A stretch of DNA of 64,000 bases from Bryobacteraceae bacterium (GTDB lineage Bacteria > Acidobacteriota > Terriglobia > Bryobacterales > Bryobacteraceae): the NCBI GenBank assembly GCA_023384675.1, contig JAHDVK010000005.1, positions 1-64,000 on the forward strand, given 5' to 3'. The notes below the pieces were generated by a model. That model was not told where the DNA came from, ran no database searches, and worked only from the letters and a program-made list of their open reading frames with translations. The position numbers were made by a program, and so were the translations under genes. Below are positions 49,601 through 57,977 of this stretch, one piece after another. The first letter of the stretch is position 1. Each line of letters opens with the position of its first letter.

Positions 49601-50654
49601 GCTCTGGCTGGCGTCTGAAGCTCCGCGCCGCCCGGCGCGCGCGGCGCTGCTGGCAGGCTCGACGCTCGCAGCCGCCTGGCTGGCCTACCTGCCTTACCAT
49701 CGCCACCGCTATTCCGGCTATGGAGCCTTCGAGTTCTGGCGCGGCTCCCACACTCCCTTCGCGGATTACCTGATTGTGTACGGGCTGCCCCTGCTGCCGG
49801 TGGCGGCCGCCGCTGCCATTCTCCTTTGGCGGAGGCGGGCCGCCGCCCTTGCGGAACCAGTTGTGCGTATCGCCGCAATCATCGCCGCCACGGCGTTCGC
49901 GCTGACCCTCATCGTGGAAGTGTTGGTCTTGCGAGGCGACATCGGCCGCTCGAACACAGTATTCAAGTTCGGCTTCCAGGCGTGGGTTCTTCTTGGCTTG
50001 CTTTGCGCGCCCGCCGCGGCCTGGCTCAGCCTCGAACCCGGCGCGCGGGCGCGGCGCGCGGCCACTGCCGCCGGGGCCGTCTTGGTCGCGCTGGGCCTCC
50101 TCTACCCGCTCACCGCGACCCCACAACGCGCGCGCGACCGCTTCGATGCCGGCGCCTCTCGCTCCTGGGATGGATTGGCTTTCCTGCCTCGCGCCGTCTG
50201 GCATGTGGAGGACCAGCATGTTCCGCTGGCGGGCGACCGGACCCTCATCGCGTGGTTGCGCCACAACGCCCAAGGCAATCCCGTCATCGCCGAGTGGAAC
50301 ACCCACCCCGTCCTCTACTCGTGGGGCAACCGGATCGCCAACTACACAGGCTTCCCTTCCATCGTGGGGTGGGACTGGCACCTCCGGCAGCAGATGCCCG
50401 GACCGGCGAGCGAACGTGTCGCACGGCGCATCGCTGCGGTCCGCGAGATCTTCGAGACCCCCGACGCAGCCCGCGCCGCGGAGTTGCTGGCGCTGTACGA
50501 GGCCGACTATGTCGTGGTTGGCGCGCTCGAGAGCGCCCTTGCGCCGGCCGCCGGTCTCGACAAGTTCGTGTCGGGTGAGGGGCGGTATTGGGACCGCGTA
50601 TTCTATGAAGGGGAGGATGCGATCTATCGCGTCCGCCCTAAGGTAGAACCATGA
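46617..50654 (+). CDS. Fusion of GT39/PMT-like glycosyltransferase and DUF2298
   Basis: A 1345-residue polytopic membrane protein with two halves. Residues 1-650 resemble dolichyl/polyprenyl-phosphate mannosyltransferases (GT39): LLLAAGLRSYGLNWDQSQHL is followed by the catalytic-type HPDE at 41-44 and a later VSGEADVPPGHQWASRTPFV segment. Residues from about 690 resemble DUF2298: GGFINYYYFGFVP near 785 and SFLYGDLHAHVLALPLSLL near 930. GT39 enzymes transfer mannose from a polyprenyl carrier to Ser/Thr of exported proteins, but which sugar and acceptor are used here is unknown. The stop overlaps the next start (ATGA), so it is coupled to the RiPP-like genes that follow. Confidence 0.75.
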   Translation: MKRMHEAGFRKPAMLWLALILLLAAGLRSYGLNWDQSQHLHPDERFLTMVAGAVRWPAGIAEYMDEARSPLNPRNTGFGFYVYGMLPVALVKALAEATGAAHYDGITLVGRAASAAADLGTVLLVYLLGITLYRTRRVALLGAAFYALSVAAIQQAHFFVVDPFANFAVAGALLLLARYQRRGRLLELCAAGACLGLAAAAKLSVASFAAIALLVCLIRARNRRDVPFRPALESELFRAGLFGLTAFAIFRFAAPDVFAGPAPWNIVPAPRWLANMSEIGRMVSGEADVPPGHQWASRTPFVFPWLNMVIWGMGAPLGLAAWAGFGLAARRLRRPAGARHLIPLAWTALVFLQHGSQWAMTIRYFLPAYGCLCLLAAWALLRWRPLARRRWIARAVAGGAALWALAFIQIYAQPHNRVAASDWIYANVPAGTALANEHWDDALPLRMHGHDPFGGMYQGIELTWYHEDTPEKFATVLDFLDRAQYVILSSNRLSDSIPRLPARYPMTSRYYRTLLDGSLGFELAAVFDHRPGWFGLRWPTHLAEEAFSVYDHPRVRIFRKSARYSRAHAERLLDIGRWDEVVRQSARDASRAPTAFMLPEQQWQRVRNAPAWRQMWQAGAPGRAAPWLPWLAWMLLMGAVAWPLLFALTPGMPDRGYSLARVFGLLITSWLSWCAAAWGLVPFGPWPLVASLALTGLASAWALRGRWAELRLFAARNWRLLLAGEAVFFLAFAFMAAVRLSNPDLWHPHFGGEKPMDVAFLTATARSEWFPPHHPWFAGGFINYYYFGFVPAAALMRLTGLAPEIAYNLALPAWYALAASAAYGVALALLPSLRRRAAFAAIAPATVLLAGNLKQAQLLASRLASIGAGGEPGSGLMWIADVLKGAARWVSGHDLGLAPSEVYFRASRAIPHAPGEVAPITEFPFFSFLYGDLHAHVLALPLSLLCLGLIVNLSRRLLSGWKGSVQFGLVALALGGVWAANTWEVPALAAVLAAALWLASEAPRRPARAALLAGSTLAAAWLAYLPYHRHRYSGYGAFEFWRGSHTPFADYLIVYGLPLLPVAAAAAILLWRRRAAALAEPVVRIAAIIAATAFALTLIVEVLVLRGDIGRSNTVFKFGFQAWVLLGLLCAPAAAWLSLEPGARARRAATAAGAVLVALGLLYPLTATPQRARDRFDAGASRSWDGLAFLPRAVWHVEDQHVPLAGDRTLIAWLRHNAQGNPVIAEWNTHPVLYSWGNRIANYTGFPSIVGWDWHLRQQMPGPASERVARRIAAVREIFETPDAARAAELLALYEADYVVVGALESALAPAAGLDKFVSGEGRYWDRVFYEGEDAIYRVRPKVEP

Positions 50655-50950
50655 AACCGCCGCTGCCGATCGAACGAAGCACGCACATCGCCGCCACCGC
50701 AAGGCATCTTGCTTGCGGACTCGCGGATGAATCCGTGATCCTGAACCTCGACAACGGTATCTATTACGGTCTGAACGCGGTGGGCAGCCAGGCTTGGGAA
50801 TTACTCAAGCACGGCATCACCTACGGCGGCCTGCTCGAGGCGCTCGTTGCCCGCTACGACGCCAGCGAGGCCACCGTGGATCGCGACCTCCGCGCACTGC
50901 TTGCTCAATTGCACGAACAGGGCTTGGTCCGGATCGGGGAAAATGCTTGA
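50651..50950 (+). CDS. PqqD-like RiPP recognition element (lasso B1-like)
   Basis: A 99-residue stand-alone PqqD-family protein, the leader-peptide recognition subunit of lasso and other RiPP systems. The core reads ADESVILNLDNGIYYGLNAVGSQAWELL, then ATVDRDLRALLAQLHEQGLV. These are the beta strands and winged helix of the RRE fold. It overlaps the GT39-type gene by four bases upstream and the protease gene by eight bases downstream. Confidence 0.88.
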   Translation: MKPPLPIERSTHIAATARHLACGLADESVILNLDNGIYYGLNAVGSQAWELLKHGITYGGLLEALVARYDASEATVDRDLRALLAQLHEQGLVRIGENA

Positions 50951-51380
50951 GTCGCCAAACTTCGCACTGCGGCTGGAAGCTCTTTTCACGGTGACCGCCC
51001 TCCGCGCGGCACTGTGGCTGTTGCCGTTCCGCTGGTGGCGAGGCCGTCTGGCCCTGATTCTGAACCGGCCGCCCGCACCCGCCCCCGGCGACATGGCGCC
51101 GTCTTTTCTCGCGGCCCGCGCCGTCGAAAGCGTTTCGCGGTTCGTGCCAAACGCAAGTTGCCTGGTGCAGGCACTCGCCCTGCGGCGAATGTTGGACCGG
51201 CGGGGTACGGTATGTGACCTTCGGCTGGGTGTGACTCGATCGAAACGGGGTGACTTCGAAGCCCACGCCTGGATCGAGTCCGGCGGCAGAATCCTGATCG
51301 GCGCCGGCCCGGCAGCGCGCTTCAAACCGCTGGCCGGCGATCCCAGCAAGCAGGTGGGTTCCGATCATTCCCGCGCTTGA
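50943..51380 (+). CDS. Lasso-peptide-type leader protease (B2, transglutaminase-like)
   Basis: A 145-residue protein of the PF13471/McjB C-terminal type, the cysteine protease that removes the leader. The active-site Cys73 lies in [16 protein letters not shown], and His108 in [13 protein letters not shown]; the third residue (Asp) is not obvious in the following strand, where other members vary as well. The N terminus is hydrophobic and may associate with the membrane. The ATG at 50943 overlaps the PqqD-like gene, and the precursor gene starts within 50 bases after the stop. Confidence 0.85.
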   Translation: MLESPNFALRLEALFTVTALRAALWLLPFRWWRGRLALILNRPPAPAPGDMAPSFLAARAVESVSRFVPNASCLVQALALRRMLDRRGTVCDLRLGVTRSKRGDFEAHAWIESGGRILIGAGPAARFKPLAGDPSKQVGSDHSRA

Positions 51381-51427
51381 CTCGGATCACAGACCCCTTT
51401 TATGCTCAGGGTGTCTGTGAGATCTCT

Positions 51428-51733
51428 ATGCCTTACTCAGAGCCTACTTCCGCGAAGCTTCGATACACACCTCCAGCCCTCATTATTCATGGCGACCTGC
51501 TCTCCCTGACGCGGCAGACGCCCACCGGCACACCCACGCCATCTCCCACACCCACACCTACTCCCACGGTGACCCCCACACCTACCGCGACGCCGACATC
51601 CGCGCCTACGCCAACTGTCACGCCCACCCCGGCTCCGACGGTTACTCCGACGCCCACGCCGACGATCACCGCCACGCCAGTCCCCACTCCAACCCTTTCG
51701 CCGACTCAAATTCCTGGCCCGACCGGCTTATAA
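51428..51733 (+). CDS. RiPP precursor with lasso-like leader and Thr/Pro-rich tail
   Basis: A 101-residue precursor-like protein. Residues 10-34 read as a lasso leader: [18 protein letters not shown] matches Y-x-x-P-x-L-x-x-x-G-x-x-x-x-L-T, then RQTPTG with Thr in the penultimate leader position. Residues 31-101 are nearly all Thr and Pro (28 Thr, 24 Pro of 71) with Ser, Ala, Val, Ile, Leu and Gly, and have no Asp, Glu, Lys, Arg or Cys. A lasso core needs an acidic residue around position 7-9, so this tail cannot form the normal macrolactam. I set the start at the ATG at 51428; a TTG at 51377 overlaps the protease stop. It lies between the protease and kinase genes. Confidence 0.7.
   Translation: MPYSEPTSAKLRYTPPALIIHGDLLSLTRQTPTGTPTPSPTPTPTPTVTPTPTATPTSAPTPTVTPTPAPTVTPTPTPTITATPVPTPTLSPTQIPGPTGL
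51518..51733 (+). repeat. Thr-Pro coding repeat tract
   Basis: Imperfect ACN-CCN repeats encode the Thr/Pro tail, with recurrent VTPTP and ATPT units. Codon third positions vary, so this is a protein-level repeat rather than a simple microsatellite. It ends in IPGPTGL before the stop. Confidence 0.75.
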
Positions 51734-51742
51734 GCCGCCTTC

Positions 51743-52627
51743 ATGCGGTGCTATCGTGCCTTCGGCCTCAACGTGCATTCGGAGATCGAACTTCCCGAAT
51801 TGCCAGAAGCCGATGGTCCGCCCGACGTGTCTGTCGTCCTGGGGCCCGCGGGCGTACCCGGACAGGCTTGGCAGAGCGGCCGGCAGTCCTGGGGAGAACT
51901 GGGATTGGCGTGGGTCTTTCAGCCCGCTTGGGGCGCGATCCGGGTGGAGGGTGGGGTCCGGTTCACGTTGGAAAAGCGCGGTGGTCTGAGCGAAGAAGGG
52001 ATCCGTGTCTGGCTGTTGGGGCCCGCCTTCGCCATCCTGCTCCATCAACGGCAAATGTTCGTCCTTCATGGCAGCGCGGTGGCCCTCGACGGCGCTGCTG
52101 TCGTCTTTCTGGGCGAATCCGGGGCAGGCAAGTCCACTGCCGCCTACGCCTGTGCCCGGGCAGGCCTGCCCGTGCTCTCTGACGACATCGTGCCGGTGAA
52201 TTTCGACAACAGAACACCTGTGGTTCGCCCCGGCATCCCTCATCTGCGTCTCGCGCCGGACGTGCTGCTCGGCGCAGGCGATTCACTCGAGGCGCACACG
52301 CAGCCGATTCCCTGGGATGAGAAGCGCCACGTCCAGTTGGGCCGGGGCTGCCTGTCGCCCGCACTGCCGTTGGGCGCCGTCTATGTGCTTGAAGAGGCCG
52401 GCGCCTTCGTGACAGAGCCTTTGGCTCCGCAACAAGCCTTCGCGGCGCTGGCGCGGAACTCCTTCCTCGCTCCTCTGATGCTGCAGTGCGGCTCCCTGCC
52501 CTGGCACCTCGAAACCTGCGCGCGCCTCGCCGCCGTGGCCCATGTCCACCGCCTCGCCTTTCCCCGCCGTCCCGGAGGACTGGCGGAGCTCGCCGCGCTG
52601 GTTCGCTCTGGGATCCCAGTGGCATGA
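51743..52627 (+). CDS. HprK-like kinase (RiPP tailoring kinase)
   Basis: A 294-residue HPr kinase/phosphorylase-like protein. The P-loop FLGESGAGKSTAAY lies near residue 125, and VLSDDIVPVNF follows with the Walker B-like acidic pair. In lasso gene clusters such kinases phosphorylate the C terminus of the precursor, as in paeninodin-type systems. The N-terminal 110 residues form a separate domain. The ATG is 9 bases after the precursor stop and its stop overlaps the nucleotidyltransferase start. Confidence 0.8.
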   Translation: MRCYRAFGLNVHSEIELPELPEADGPPDVSVVLGPAGVPGQAWQSGRQSWGELGLAWVFQPAWGAIRVEGGVRFTLEKRGGLSEEGIRVWLLGPAFAILLHQRQMFVLHGSAVALDGAAVVFLGESGAGKSTAAYACARAGLPVLSDDIVPVNFDNRTPVVRPGIPHLRLAPDVLLGAGDSLEAHTQPIPWDEKRHVQLGRGCLSPALPLGAVYVLEEAGAFVTEPLAPQQAFAALARNSFLAPLMLQCGSLPWHLETCARLAAVAHVHRLAFPRRPGGLAELAALVRSGIPVA

Positions 52628-53736
52628 CGGCGCACCAAGAGGTCCGCTGGCTGCTCGATGCCGTCAGCCCCAATGGAAGTCCGCCGCCGCACTTGGGACC
52701 GGAAGCCCAAGCTGCTGTCTTGCGTCTGGCGCGGCGGCACCGGCTCGCCGCCCTGCTGGCCTCCCGCGTGGACGCGCTGGGGCTGAATCTGGAAGCGCAA
52801 CAGGAACTGCGCGCCCATGCCGCGGCCACCGCTGCGCGGAACCTGGCCCTCACGGGCGAATTGCTTCGCGTCATTCAGGCCGGCCAGAGCACGGGAATCT
52901 CCCTCACTCCCTTCAAGGGCCCCCTGCTCGCCGTTGAAGCCTACGGCGGCTTAGGGTTTCGCGAGTTTGACGATCTTGACTTGCTCGCCGCCCGCGAGGA
53001 TCTGCCTGCCGCCGCACGCCTCCTGGAAGAATTGGGCTACAGGCTGGCGCTCGACTCGGGCTACGGCGTAGATGCTGTCCGGCTCACGAGCGAGTACCAC
53101 TTCCCCTTTCAACACACGGACTCCGGCTGTTGCGTGGAGTTGCACGCCGAAGTGGCGCCTGCCGGCTTCGCCAAACCCCTCTGGCGCGACCTCCGTCTGA
53201 GACTGAATCCGGTTCAATTGGCTGGCCTGCGGCTTCAGGCCCTCTCGCCTGCCGACCTGCTCGTAGTCCTGTGCATTCACGCAGGCAAGCACCAGTGGGG
53301 CTGCCTGGAATTCCTCACCGCGCTCGCGTACCTGATCCACCGCCGCCCCCCGGATTGGGACCAAGTGGAGCTCATTGCGCGCAATTGCGGAGCGGAAGGC
53401 TTTGTCGCCCTGGGCCTGCGCGTGATGCGCGACTGGATGCGCTCGGCTGTTCCCGAACGCCTCGCCTGCCAGGCTCGGGTCGGTCCATCGATCCCTGACT
53501 CCTGGCTGCGCCCGGCATCCACGCCCGTTGTGCTGCGAAGGCCCGCATTCCACCTGCGGTGCCATTCGCGCTGGTTTTACAAAGCGCGTTATCTGGCTGC
53601 CGCACTGCTTGCCCCCAACTGGGACGACTACCGCTGGCTTCCGCTCCCGCCGCGATTGCATTTCTGCTACCCCGTTGTGCGCTGCGCCCGCCTCGCCTTC
53701 GTCCAAGGCCCAGTGCTGCTGTGCTCCCGGCGGTAA
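52624..53736 (+). CDS. Nucleotidyltransferase-family protein (NTP_transf_5)
   Basis: A 370-residue protein of the NTP_transf_5 family, often found in lasso-like and HprK-containing clusters. FKGPLLAVEAYGGLGFREFDDLDLL holds the G-x..D-x-D nucleotidyltransferase motif near residues 99-122. The rest is mostly helical, and QHTDSGCCVELHAEVAP and ADLLVVLCIHAGKHQWGCLEF are family blocks. It could transfer a nucleotide to the peptide or to a sugar. The start ATG overlaps the kinase stop (ATGA). It is the last gene of the operon, and 73 bases follow before the convergent gene. Confidence 0.75.
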   Translation: MTAHQEVRWLLDAVSPNGSPPPHLGPEAQAAVLRLARRHRLAALLASRVDALGLNLEAQQELRAHAAATAARNLALTGELLRVIQAGQSTGISLTPFKGPLLAVEAYGGLGFREFDDLDLLAAREDLPAAARLLEELGYRLALDSGYGVDAVRLTSEYHFPFQHTDSGCCVELHAEVAPAGFAKPLWRDLRLRLNPVQLAGLRLQALSPADLLVVLCIHAGKHQWGCLEFLTALAYLIHRRPPDWDQVELIARNCGAEGFVALGLRVMRDWMRSAVPERLACQARVGPSIPDSWLRPASTPVVLRRPAFHLRCHSRWFYKARYLAAALLAPNWDDYRWLPLPPRLHFCYPVVRCARLAFVQGPVLLCSRR

Positions 53737-53809
53737 GAGTGCACCCGTGCCCGCCGGATGCGGACCGCAAAATCCGAGGTTCGGGAGAAGGCGTGGGAGA
53801 TCGCCCGCA

Positions 53810-55450
53810 TCAGATCTCCAGCCGCAACACCATGCCGGGGTCGGAAATGTCGCCAGAGCTGCCGGCCGAGAGTCCGACGCGATGGATGACATCGCCGGGG
53901 ATGACAACCTCCGTCGCGGTGACCATCACCAGGTCCGTAATGTCCTGAGGCTCATCGCCGGCAAGGTCCTGCGCGATGAGCCGCGGCGCGGTGCCGAGCG
54001 CGGGCGTGCGCAGCGTCAGCGAGCGGTAGCGCCCGAAGATCCCCACCAGCGGGCGCAGCGCTTCCAGGGTCACGGTCACGTCGGCCAAGGGGTAAGAATA
54101 GCCGCCGTCGATCGTCACGCGCGGCAGGGTGGCCACCGCAACGCTGTCATTCGGATGGAGCGACGCGATCACGAACGCCCGGTCCGGCCCGCTGGCCTGC
54201 GGCAGAGGCATGTTGCGTGCAACGCGCGCGGGCGCGCTCTGCCGGACCGGGTAACCTGTCACCCAGGCCGCCGGGATCTCCCCCTCGCGAAACTGCCACG
54301 AATCGGTAAGCCGTTCGCGATCGAGCACGGTGCCGCCCAGACCCACGGGAAACGGCGGAGCCATGCGTTGCCACCGCACGGCGCGCGCCACCTCGCCGAT
54401 ACGCCGGTGAGACTCGCGGGGATTGTAACCGAGTGCGTGCGGATCCATCCAGCCAGGGTGCCGCTCCAGGCCCAGAGTGCAGCCGAGCACGGCGGCGATG
54501 TAGGGTTCATCGCCACAGTTCAGCAGGCATGGCGCATTCGGCCGGTTCTCGGCGGCCGCCAGGATGCTGGCCACCCGGTCGAGCGTGGTGGCGATGGACA
54601 GGCGGCGGGTGACCTGGTTCGTGCGGAGCACGTTGCTGAACTCGGCGAGGCGCAGATTGTCCTGAAGCAACAGGCCCGCGCCCCAGCGCGGGAACTCGCC
54701 GCTGCGCGTGGCAACGATGGCCTCTCCCGGGTACGCTTCGTCGTTCAGCGGGCCGCAGGCGCGGGTGTGCTCGATCACGAGCGCGGGCGCTTCCTCCAGC
54801 CCCATCTCGCTGATTAATTGGCGGTAAGTGGGCGTATCGCGGCGGCCTGAGCCCACTTTCCAGTACCCGATGCCCGCGTCGCGGCTCCAGCGCAGCCGGT
54901 CGCGCAACTGATTCTCGGCTTCCGCGTTATTGACCGCAAGCCCGCTCCGTCCATCGCCATGCGGCTCGGCCGGGATAAATACTCCCGCACCCCGCCAGCC
55001 CGCCTGCTGGCAGAGTTCATTCAAGCGCCGGAGGCGCTCGACAGGACCGCCGCGGCACGAGGGGAACTTGGTTGTACTTACCTCGTGCGCGCCCAAATGC
55101 CACGGCTCGAGACGAAGATCCGTGCCCGGTTCGAGGTCCCAGCCGAGGTCGAACACCAGGTACAGATCCCGGCGGCAATTGTCGAAGGCGCCAGCCCAGC
55201 CGGAGTGCCCGAACAACCTCTCCTCGGTGAGTTGCGCGGCGGCGCCGGAAATATCCTGCTCCGCCAGCGCAAGGTGGACCATTTCGGCGTTCACCGCGAA
55301 GTTCTGTGCCCCCCAGGTCGTCCAATAGCTCGGGGCGAGGCCCGGCGCCTCCTGCACGAGATTCGCGTCGCGGCCGCGCCAGGAACAAGCCGACCCCAGG
55401 GCGCCGGCCGCCAGGAATTGCCTGCGAGACAGGGGCGGCATCGAAGGCAT
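53810..55450 (-). CDS. Tat-exported protein of unknown function
   Basis: A 546-residue protein that I do not recognise. A twin-arginine signal (PLSRRQFLAAGALGSACS) points to export in a folded state, probably with a cofactor or metal. The middle has a TIM-barrel-like rhythm: YLVFDLGWDLEPGTDLRLEP, then AGVFIPAEPHGDG, GYWKVGSGRRD and ALVIEHTRACGP, with acidic residues at strand ends as in glycoside hydrolases. The C-terminal 200 residues are beta-rich. The ATG at 55450 overlaps the NIPSNAP stop (TAATG), which supports this start over longer frames. Confidence 0.55.
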   Translation of the reverse strand: MPSMPPLSRRQFLAAGALGSACSWRGRDANLVQEAPGLAPSYWTTWGAQNFAVNAEMVHLALAEQDISGAAAQLTEERLFGHSGWAGAFDNCRRDLYLVFDLGWDLEPGTDLRLEPWHLGAHEVSTTKFPSCRGGPVERLRRLNELCQQAGWRGAGVFIPAEPHGDGRSGLAVNNAEAENQLRDRLRWSRDAGIGYWKVGSGRRDTPTYRQLISEMGLEEAPALVIEHTRACGPLNDEAYPGEAIVATRSGEFPRWGAGLLLQDNLRLAEFSNVLRTNQVTRRLSIATTLDRVASILAAAENRPNAPCLLNCGDEPYIAAVLGCTLGLERHPGWMDPHALGYNPRESHRRIGEVARAVRWQRMAPPFPVGLGGTVLDRERLTDSWQFREGEIPAAWVTGYPVRQSAPARVARNMPLPQASGPDRAFVIASLHPNDSVAVATLPRVTIDGGYSYPLADVTVTLEALRPLVGIFGRYRSLTLRTPALGTAPRLIAQDLAGDEPQDITDLVMVTATEVVIPGDVIHRVGLSAGSSGDISDPGMVLRLEI

Positions 55451-55863
55451 TATCGCAGAGCGGAAAAGGTGGTTGGATTCAGATACACCGACTCCACGCG
55501 GTCCACGATCTTCCCATCCGTCTCTGAAGCGGCGCGCGCCTTCAACCAGTCCGGGTCCGCGCGGAAACCATCCCAGCTTTTCTTCGCCGCATCCCGGCTG
55601 GAGTGAGCCAGGATATAGATCAAAGTGTTTTCCGAGCCGGGAGGATCCGCGGGTATCCAATAGCCGACGTTCGTCATGCCATGCTTTTCGAACAGTTTCA
55701 ACGTGTGGTCGCGGAAGCGGGCCAGCAGGTTTGGCAAGCGCCCCGGAAGGGTGTAGTAGGTGCGGATCTCGTAAACGCGATTCGCTTGCGCAGCCGAAGA
55801 GCCGGAAAGCGTCACAGCGCCGGCGGCCGCGAGGAGGAACGAGTTGCGGGTCATGAGAAACAT
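55450..55863 (-). CDS. NIPSNAP-family protein
   Basis: A 137-residue exported NIPSNAP protein: an N-terminal signal (RNSFLLAAAGAVTLSGSSAAQA) and then VYEIRTYYTLPGRLPNLLARF and HGMTNVGYWIPADPPGS, ILAHSSRDAAKKSWDGFRAD. Members fold as ferredoxin-like dimers with no agreed function. Acidobacteria often carry them in the vicinity of dehydrogenases. It stands between the PQQ dehydrogenase and the Tat-exported protein on the same strand. Confidence 0.88.
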   Translation of the reverse strand: MFLMTRNSFLLAAAGAVTLSGSSAAQANRVYEIRTYYTLPGRLPNLLARFRDHTLKLFEKHGMTNVGYWIPADPPGSENTLIYILAHSSRDAAKKSWDGFRADPDWLKARAASETDGKIVDRVESVYLNPTTFSALR

Positions 55864-55872
55864 CGTACCCGA

Positions 55873-57951
55873 CTACGGCCCGTCTTCCAGCGCGAAGGCA
55901 ACATAGGCCCCGCCCGACCGGTTGCCCCATTTGCCGCCGCCGGCCGCGATCACCACGTACTGGCGGCCGTTCACCATGTAGGTTGCCGGCGTGGCGTTGC
56001 CCGCGGCGGGCAACTCGGCTTCCCAAAGCAAGGCGCCGGTCTTTTTTTCGAACGCCCGGATTTTGCGATCCACATTCGTGGCGGCAATGAATAATAGTCC
56101 GCCTTTGGTGACCACTGCGCCGCCGTAATTCTCAGAACCGGTGTTTTTCATTCCTTTTTCTGCGAGTTCCGGCCATTCGCCCAAAGGAATGCGCCAGGCA
56201 TATTCGCCCGTGTTCAGATTAATGGCGTTTAGCGTGCCCCAAGGCGGCGCGATGGCGGGATAGCCATCGGGGTCGTTGAAGCGGGCGTATCCATCGAGGC
56301 TGTATTTCACCCAATAGGGCGGCACTTCGTCGAGCGGCAGGGTGATTTTGCGGTCCTGACCGTCGAGGAGGTAGTCCGCAAGGCTTGTGGCGGCCTCCTC
56401 CGTGAGGTGGACGAAGCCCGGCATGCGTCCAGCGCCTTCGCGGGTGACTTTGACGATTTCGTCCCGGGTGCGGCGGCCAGCGAGATTGTCCAGAGCCGGA
56501 AATTCCGGGGGACTTCCTTTCAAGTTCGCCTTGTGGCAGGCAGCGCATTCGCTTTTATACAAATTCGCAGCGGTCGTATTTTTACTCGGTTTCCGCCGCT
56601 CGATCAATTTAATCACCCAGGCCATTTCATTTGAATTGACATAAAGCAAGCCGGTTTCCTGATCCCAGGCCGCGCCGCCCCATTCGCCGCCGCCGTCAAA
56701 GCCGGGAAACAGGATAGTGCCTTCGTGGCTCGGCGGCTCGAACTGATCGCCATTGCGGTACCGGCGGAACTGAGCAAGCACGGCGGCGTGGGCCTCCGGG
56801 GTGCGGCGGGTGAGCAGTTCCTCAGTCAGCTTTTGACGGCCGAAAGGCTCAGGGGCGAGAGGGAGCGGCTGCTTGTGCGCCAGTTTCTCGCCGTCTACGG
56901 GAGACGGCGGTACCGTGACTTCATGCCAGGGGAACAGGGATTCGCCGGTATCGCGATCGAAGACCCACACATGCCCGGACTTCGTGATCTGGGCGACGGC
57001 GTCGCGCGGGCGGCCGTCGCGAATCACCGTGACCAGAGAGGGCGGGGCGGGCAGATCGCGGTCCCAGACGTCGTGTCGCACGAATTGAAAGTGCCAGCGG
57101 CGCTTGCCGGTGCGGGCGTCGAGGGCGATGAGGGAATTGGCGAAGAGATTGTCGCCATGGCGGTCGGAGCCGTAAAAATCGTACGTGGCGGAACCGGTGG
57201 GCGCGAAGACCAGGCCGCGTTTTTCATCAAGCGTGAGTCCGGCCCAGGCATTTGCTCCGCCGGCGTGCTTCCAGGTTTCGGGCGGCCAGGTGGCGTAGCC
57301 GAAATCTCCGGGCGCGGGAATGGTGCGGAAGGTCCAAACGAGCTTGCCGGTCCTGAGGTGAAAGGCCCGGATGAAGCCCGGCGCGGAGGGGGCGCCCTCA
57401 GGCACGATGGAGCCCAGGATCAGCAGGTCGCGAAAGACCACCCCCGGCGTGGAAACAGCCACGTTCAGCCCCTCGGCGGGGCGGCCCAGGCCCTCGCGCA
57501 GGTCGATGCGGCCGCCATTGCCGAAGCTTTTCACGGGCTGGCCGGTCTTCGCATCGAGCGCCCACAACCACTGGCGGGCGCCCACGTAGATCCGGCCGTT
57601 CCAATGCACCAGGCCGCGGCTGCGCTGCTTGCCGCGGACCTCCTGGCCCTGAAATGGATCGAATGACCAGAGCTCGCGGCCCGTGGCAGCGTCGAGCGCG
57701 AACACCCGCAACTTCGGCGAAGTGGCGTAGAGGTTACCGCCGATCACCAGCGGATTGCACTGCATCTCAGAATCGGGAAACGCATCGCCGGTGTCATAGC
57801 GCCAGACCTCACGCAACTTCGCAACGTTGCGTGTGTTGATCTGATCCAGAGTCGAGGAATGAGTCTGGGCGGGCGAGCCGTGGTAGGCCGGCCAATCGGC
57901 TTGGGCCGGCATCAGGTGGGCGCCGGCAACCAGCGCGAGGATGATCCGCAT
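55873..57951 (-). CDS. PQQ-dependent dehydrogenase with cytochrome c domain
   Basis: A periplasmic quinoprotein of 692 residues with a signal peptide ([17 protein letters not shown]). The beta-propeller repeats are marked by [29 protein letters not shown] and [12 protein letters not shown], as in the membrane-glucose-dehydrogenase-like group. A c-type heme site [10 protein letters not shown] lies near residue 467 inside the propeller, with a distal Met in GRMPGF. It oxidises an alcohol or sugar and passes electrons to the respiratory chain. I prefer the ATG at 57951; an ATG at 57960 adds three residues. It diverges from the ABM gene with only a 26-base gap. Confidence 0.9.
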   Translation of the reverse strand: MRIILALVAGAHLMPAQADWPAYHGSPAQTHSSTLDQINTRNVAKLREVWRYDTGDAFPDSEMQCNPLVIGGNLYATSPKLRVFALDAATGRELWSFDPFQGQEVRGKQRSRGLVHWNGRIYVGARQWLWALDAKTGQPVKSFGNGGRIDLREGLGRPAEGLNVAVSTPGVVFRDLLILGSIVPEGAPSAPGFIRAFHLRTGKLVWTFRTIPAPGDFGYATWPPETWKHAGGANAWAGLTLDEKRGLVFAPTGSATYDFYGSDRHGDNLFANSLIALDARTGKRRWHFQFVRHDVWDRDLPAPPSLVTVIRDGRPRDAVAQITKSGHVWVFDRDTGESLFPWHEVTVPPSPVDGEKLAHKQPLPLAPEPFGRQKLTEELLTRRTPEAHAAVLAQFRRYRNGDQFEPPSHEGTILFPGFDGGGEWGGAAWDQETGLLYVNSNEMAWVIKLIERRKPSKNTTAANLYKSECAACHKANLKGSPPEFPALDNLAGRRTRDEIVKVTREGAGRMPGFVHLTEEAATSLADYLLDGQDRKITLPLDEVPPYWVKYSLDGYARFNDPDGYPAIAPPWGTLNAINLNTGEYAWRIPLGEWPELAEKGMKNTGSENYGGAVVTKGGLLFIAATNVDRKIRAFEKKTGALLWEAELPAAGNATPATYMVNGRQYVVIAAGGGKWGNRSGGAYVAFALEDGP

Positions 57952-57977
57952 CCCGACCACTATACAATCGAAGAACC

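Noticed and set aside
47061-50702. Open minus-strand frame of 1213 codons opposite the GT39/DUF2298 gene
   Set aside because: The product is Arg/Gly/Glu/Gln-rich with no hydrophobic pattern, which is typical of the antisense of a GC-rich gene. The plus-strand frame has clear membrane helices and motifs.
51518-51733. Thr/Pro tract as a CRISPR array or simple DNA satellite
   Set aside because: Units are short, imperfect and in frame, with third-position variation and no spacers, so this is a protein repeat.
51428-51733. Classical lasso peptide precursor
   Set aside because: The leader fits, but the tail has no Asp or Glu for ring closure and there is no cyclase gene.
55451-56026. N-terminal extension of the Tat-exported protein
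   Set aside because: The extension overlaps the NIPSNAP and PQQ dehydrogenase genes and is Arg-rich. The twin-arginine signal starts at 55450.
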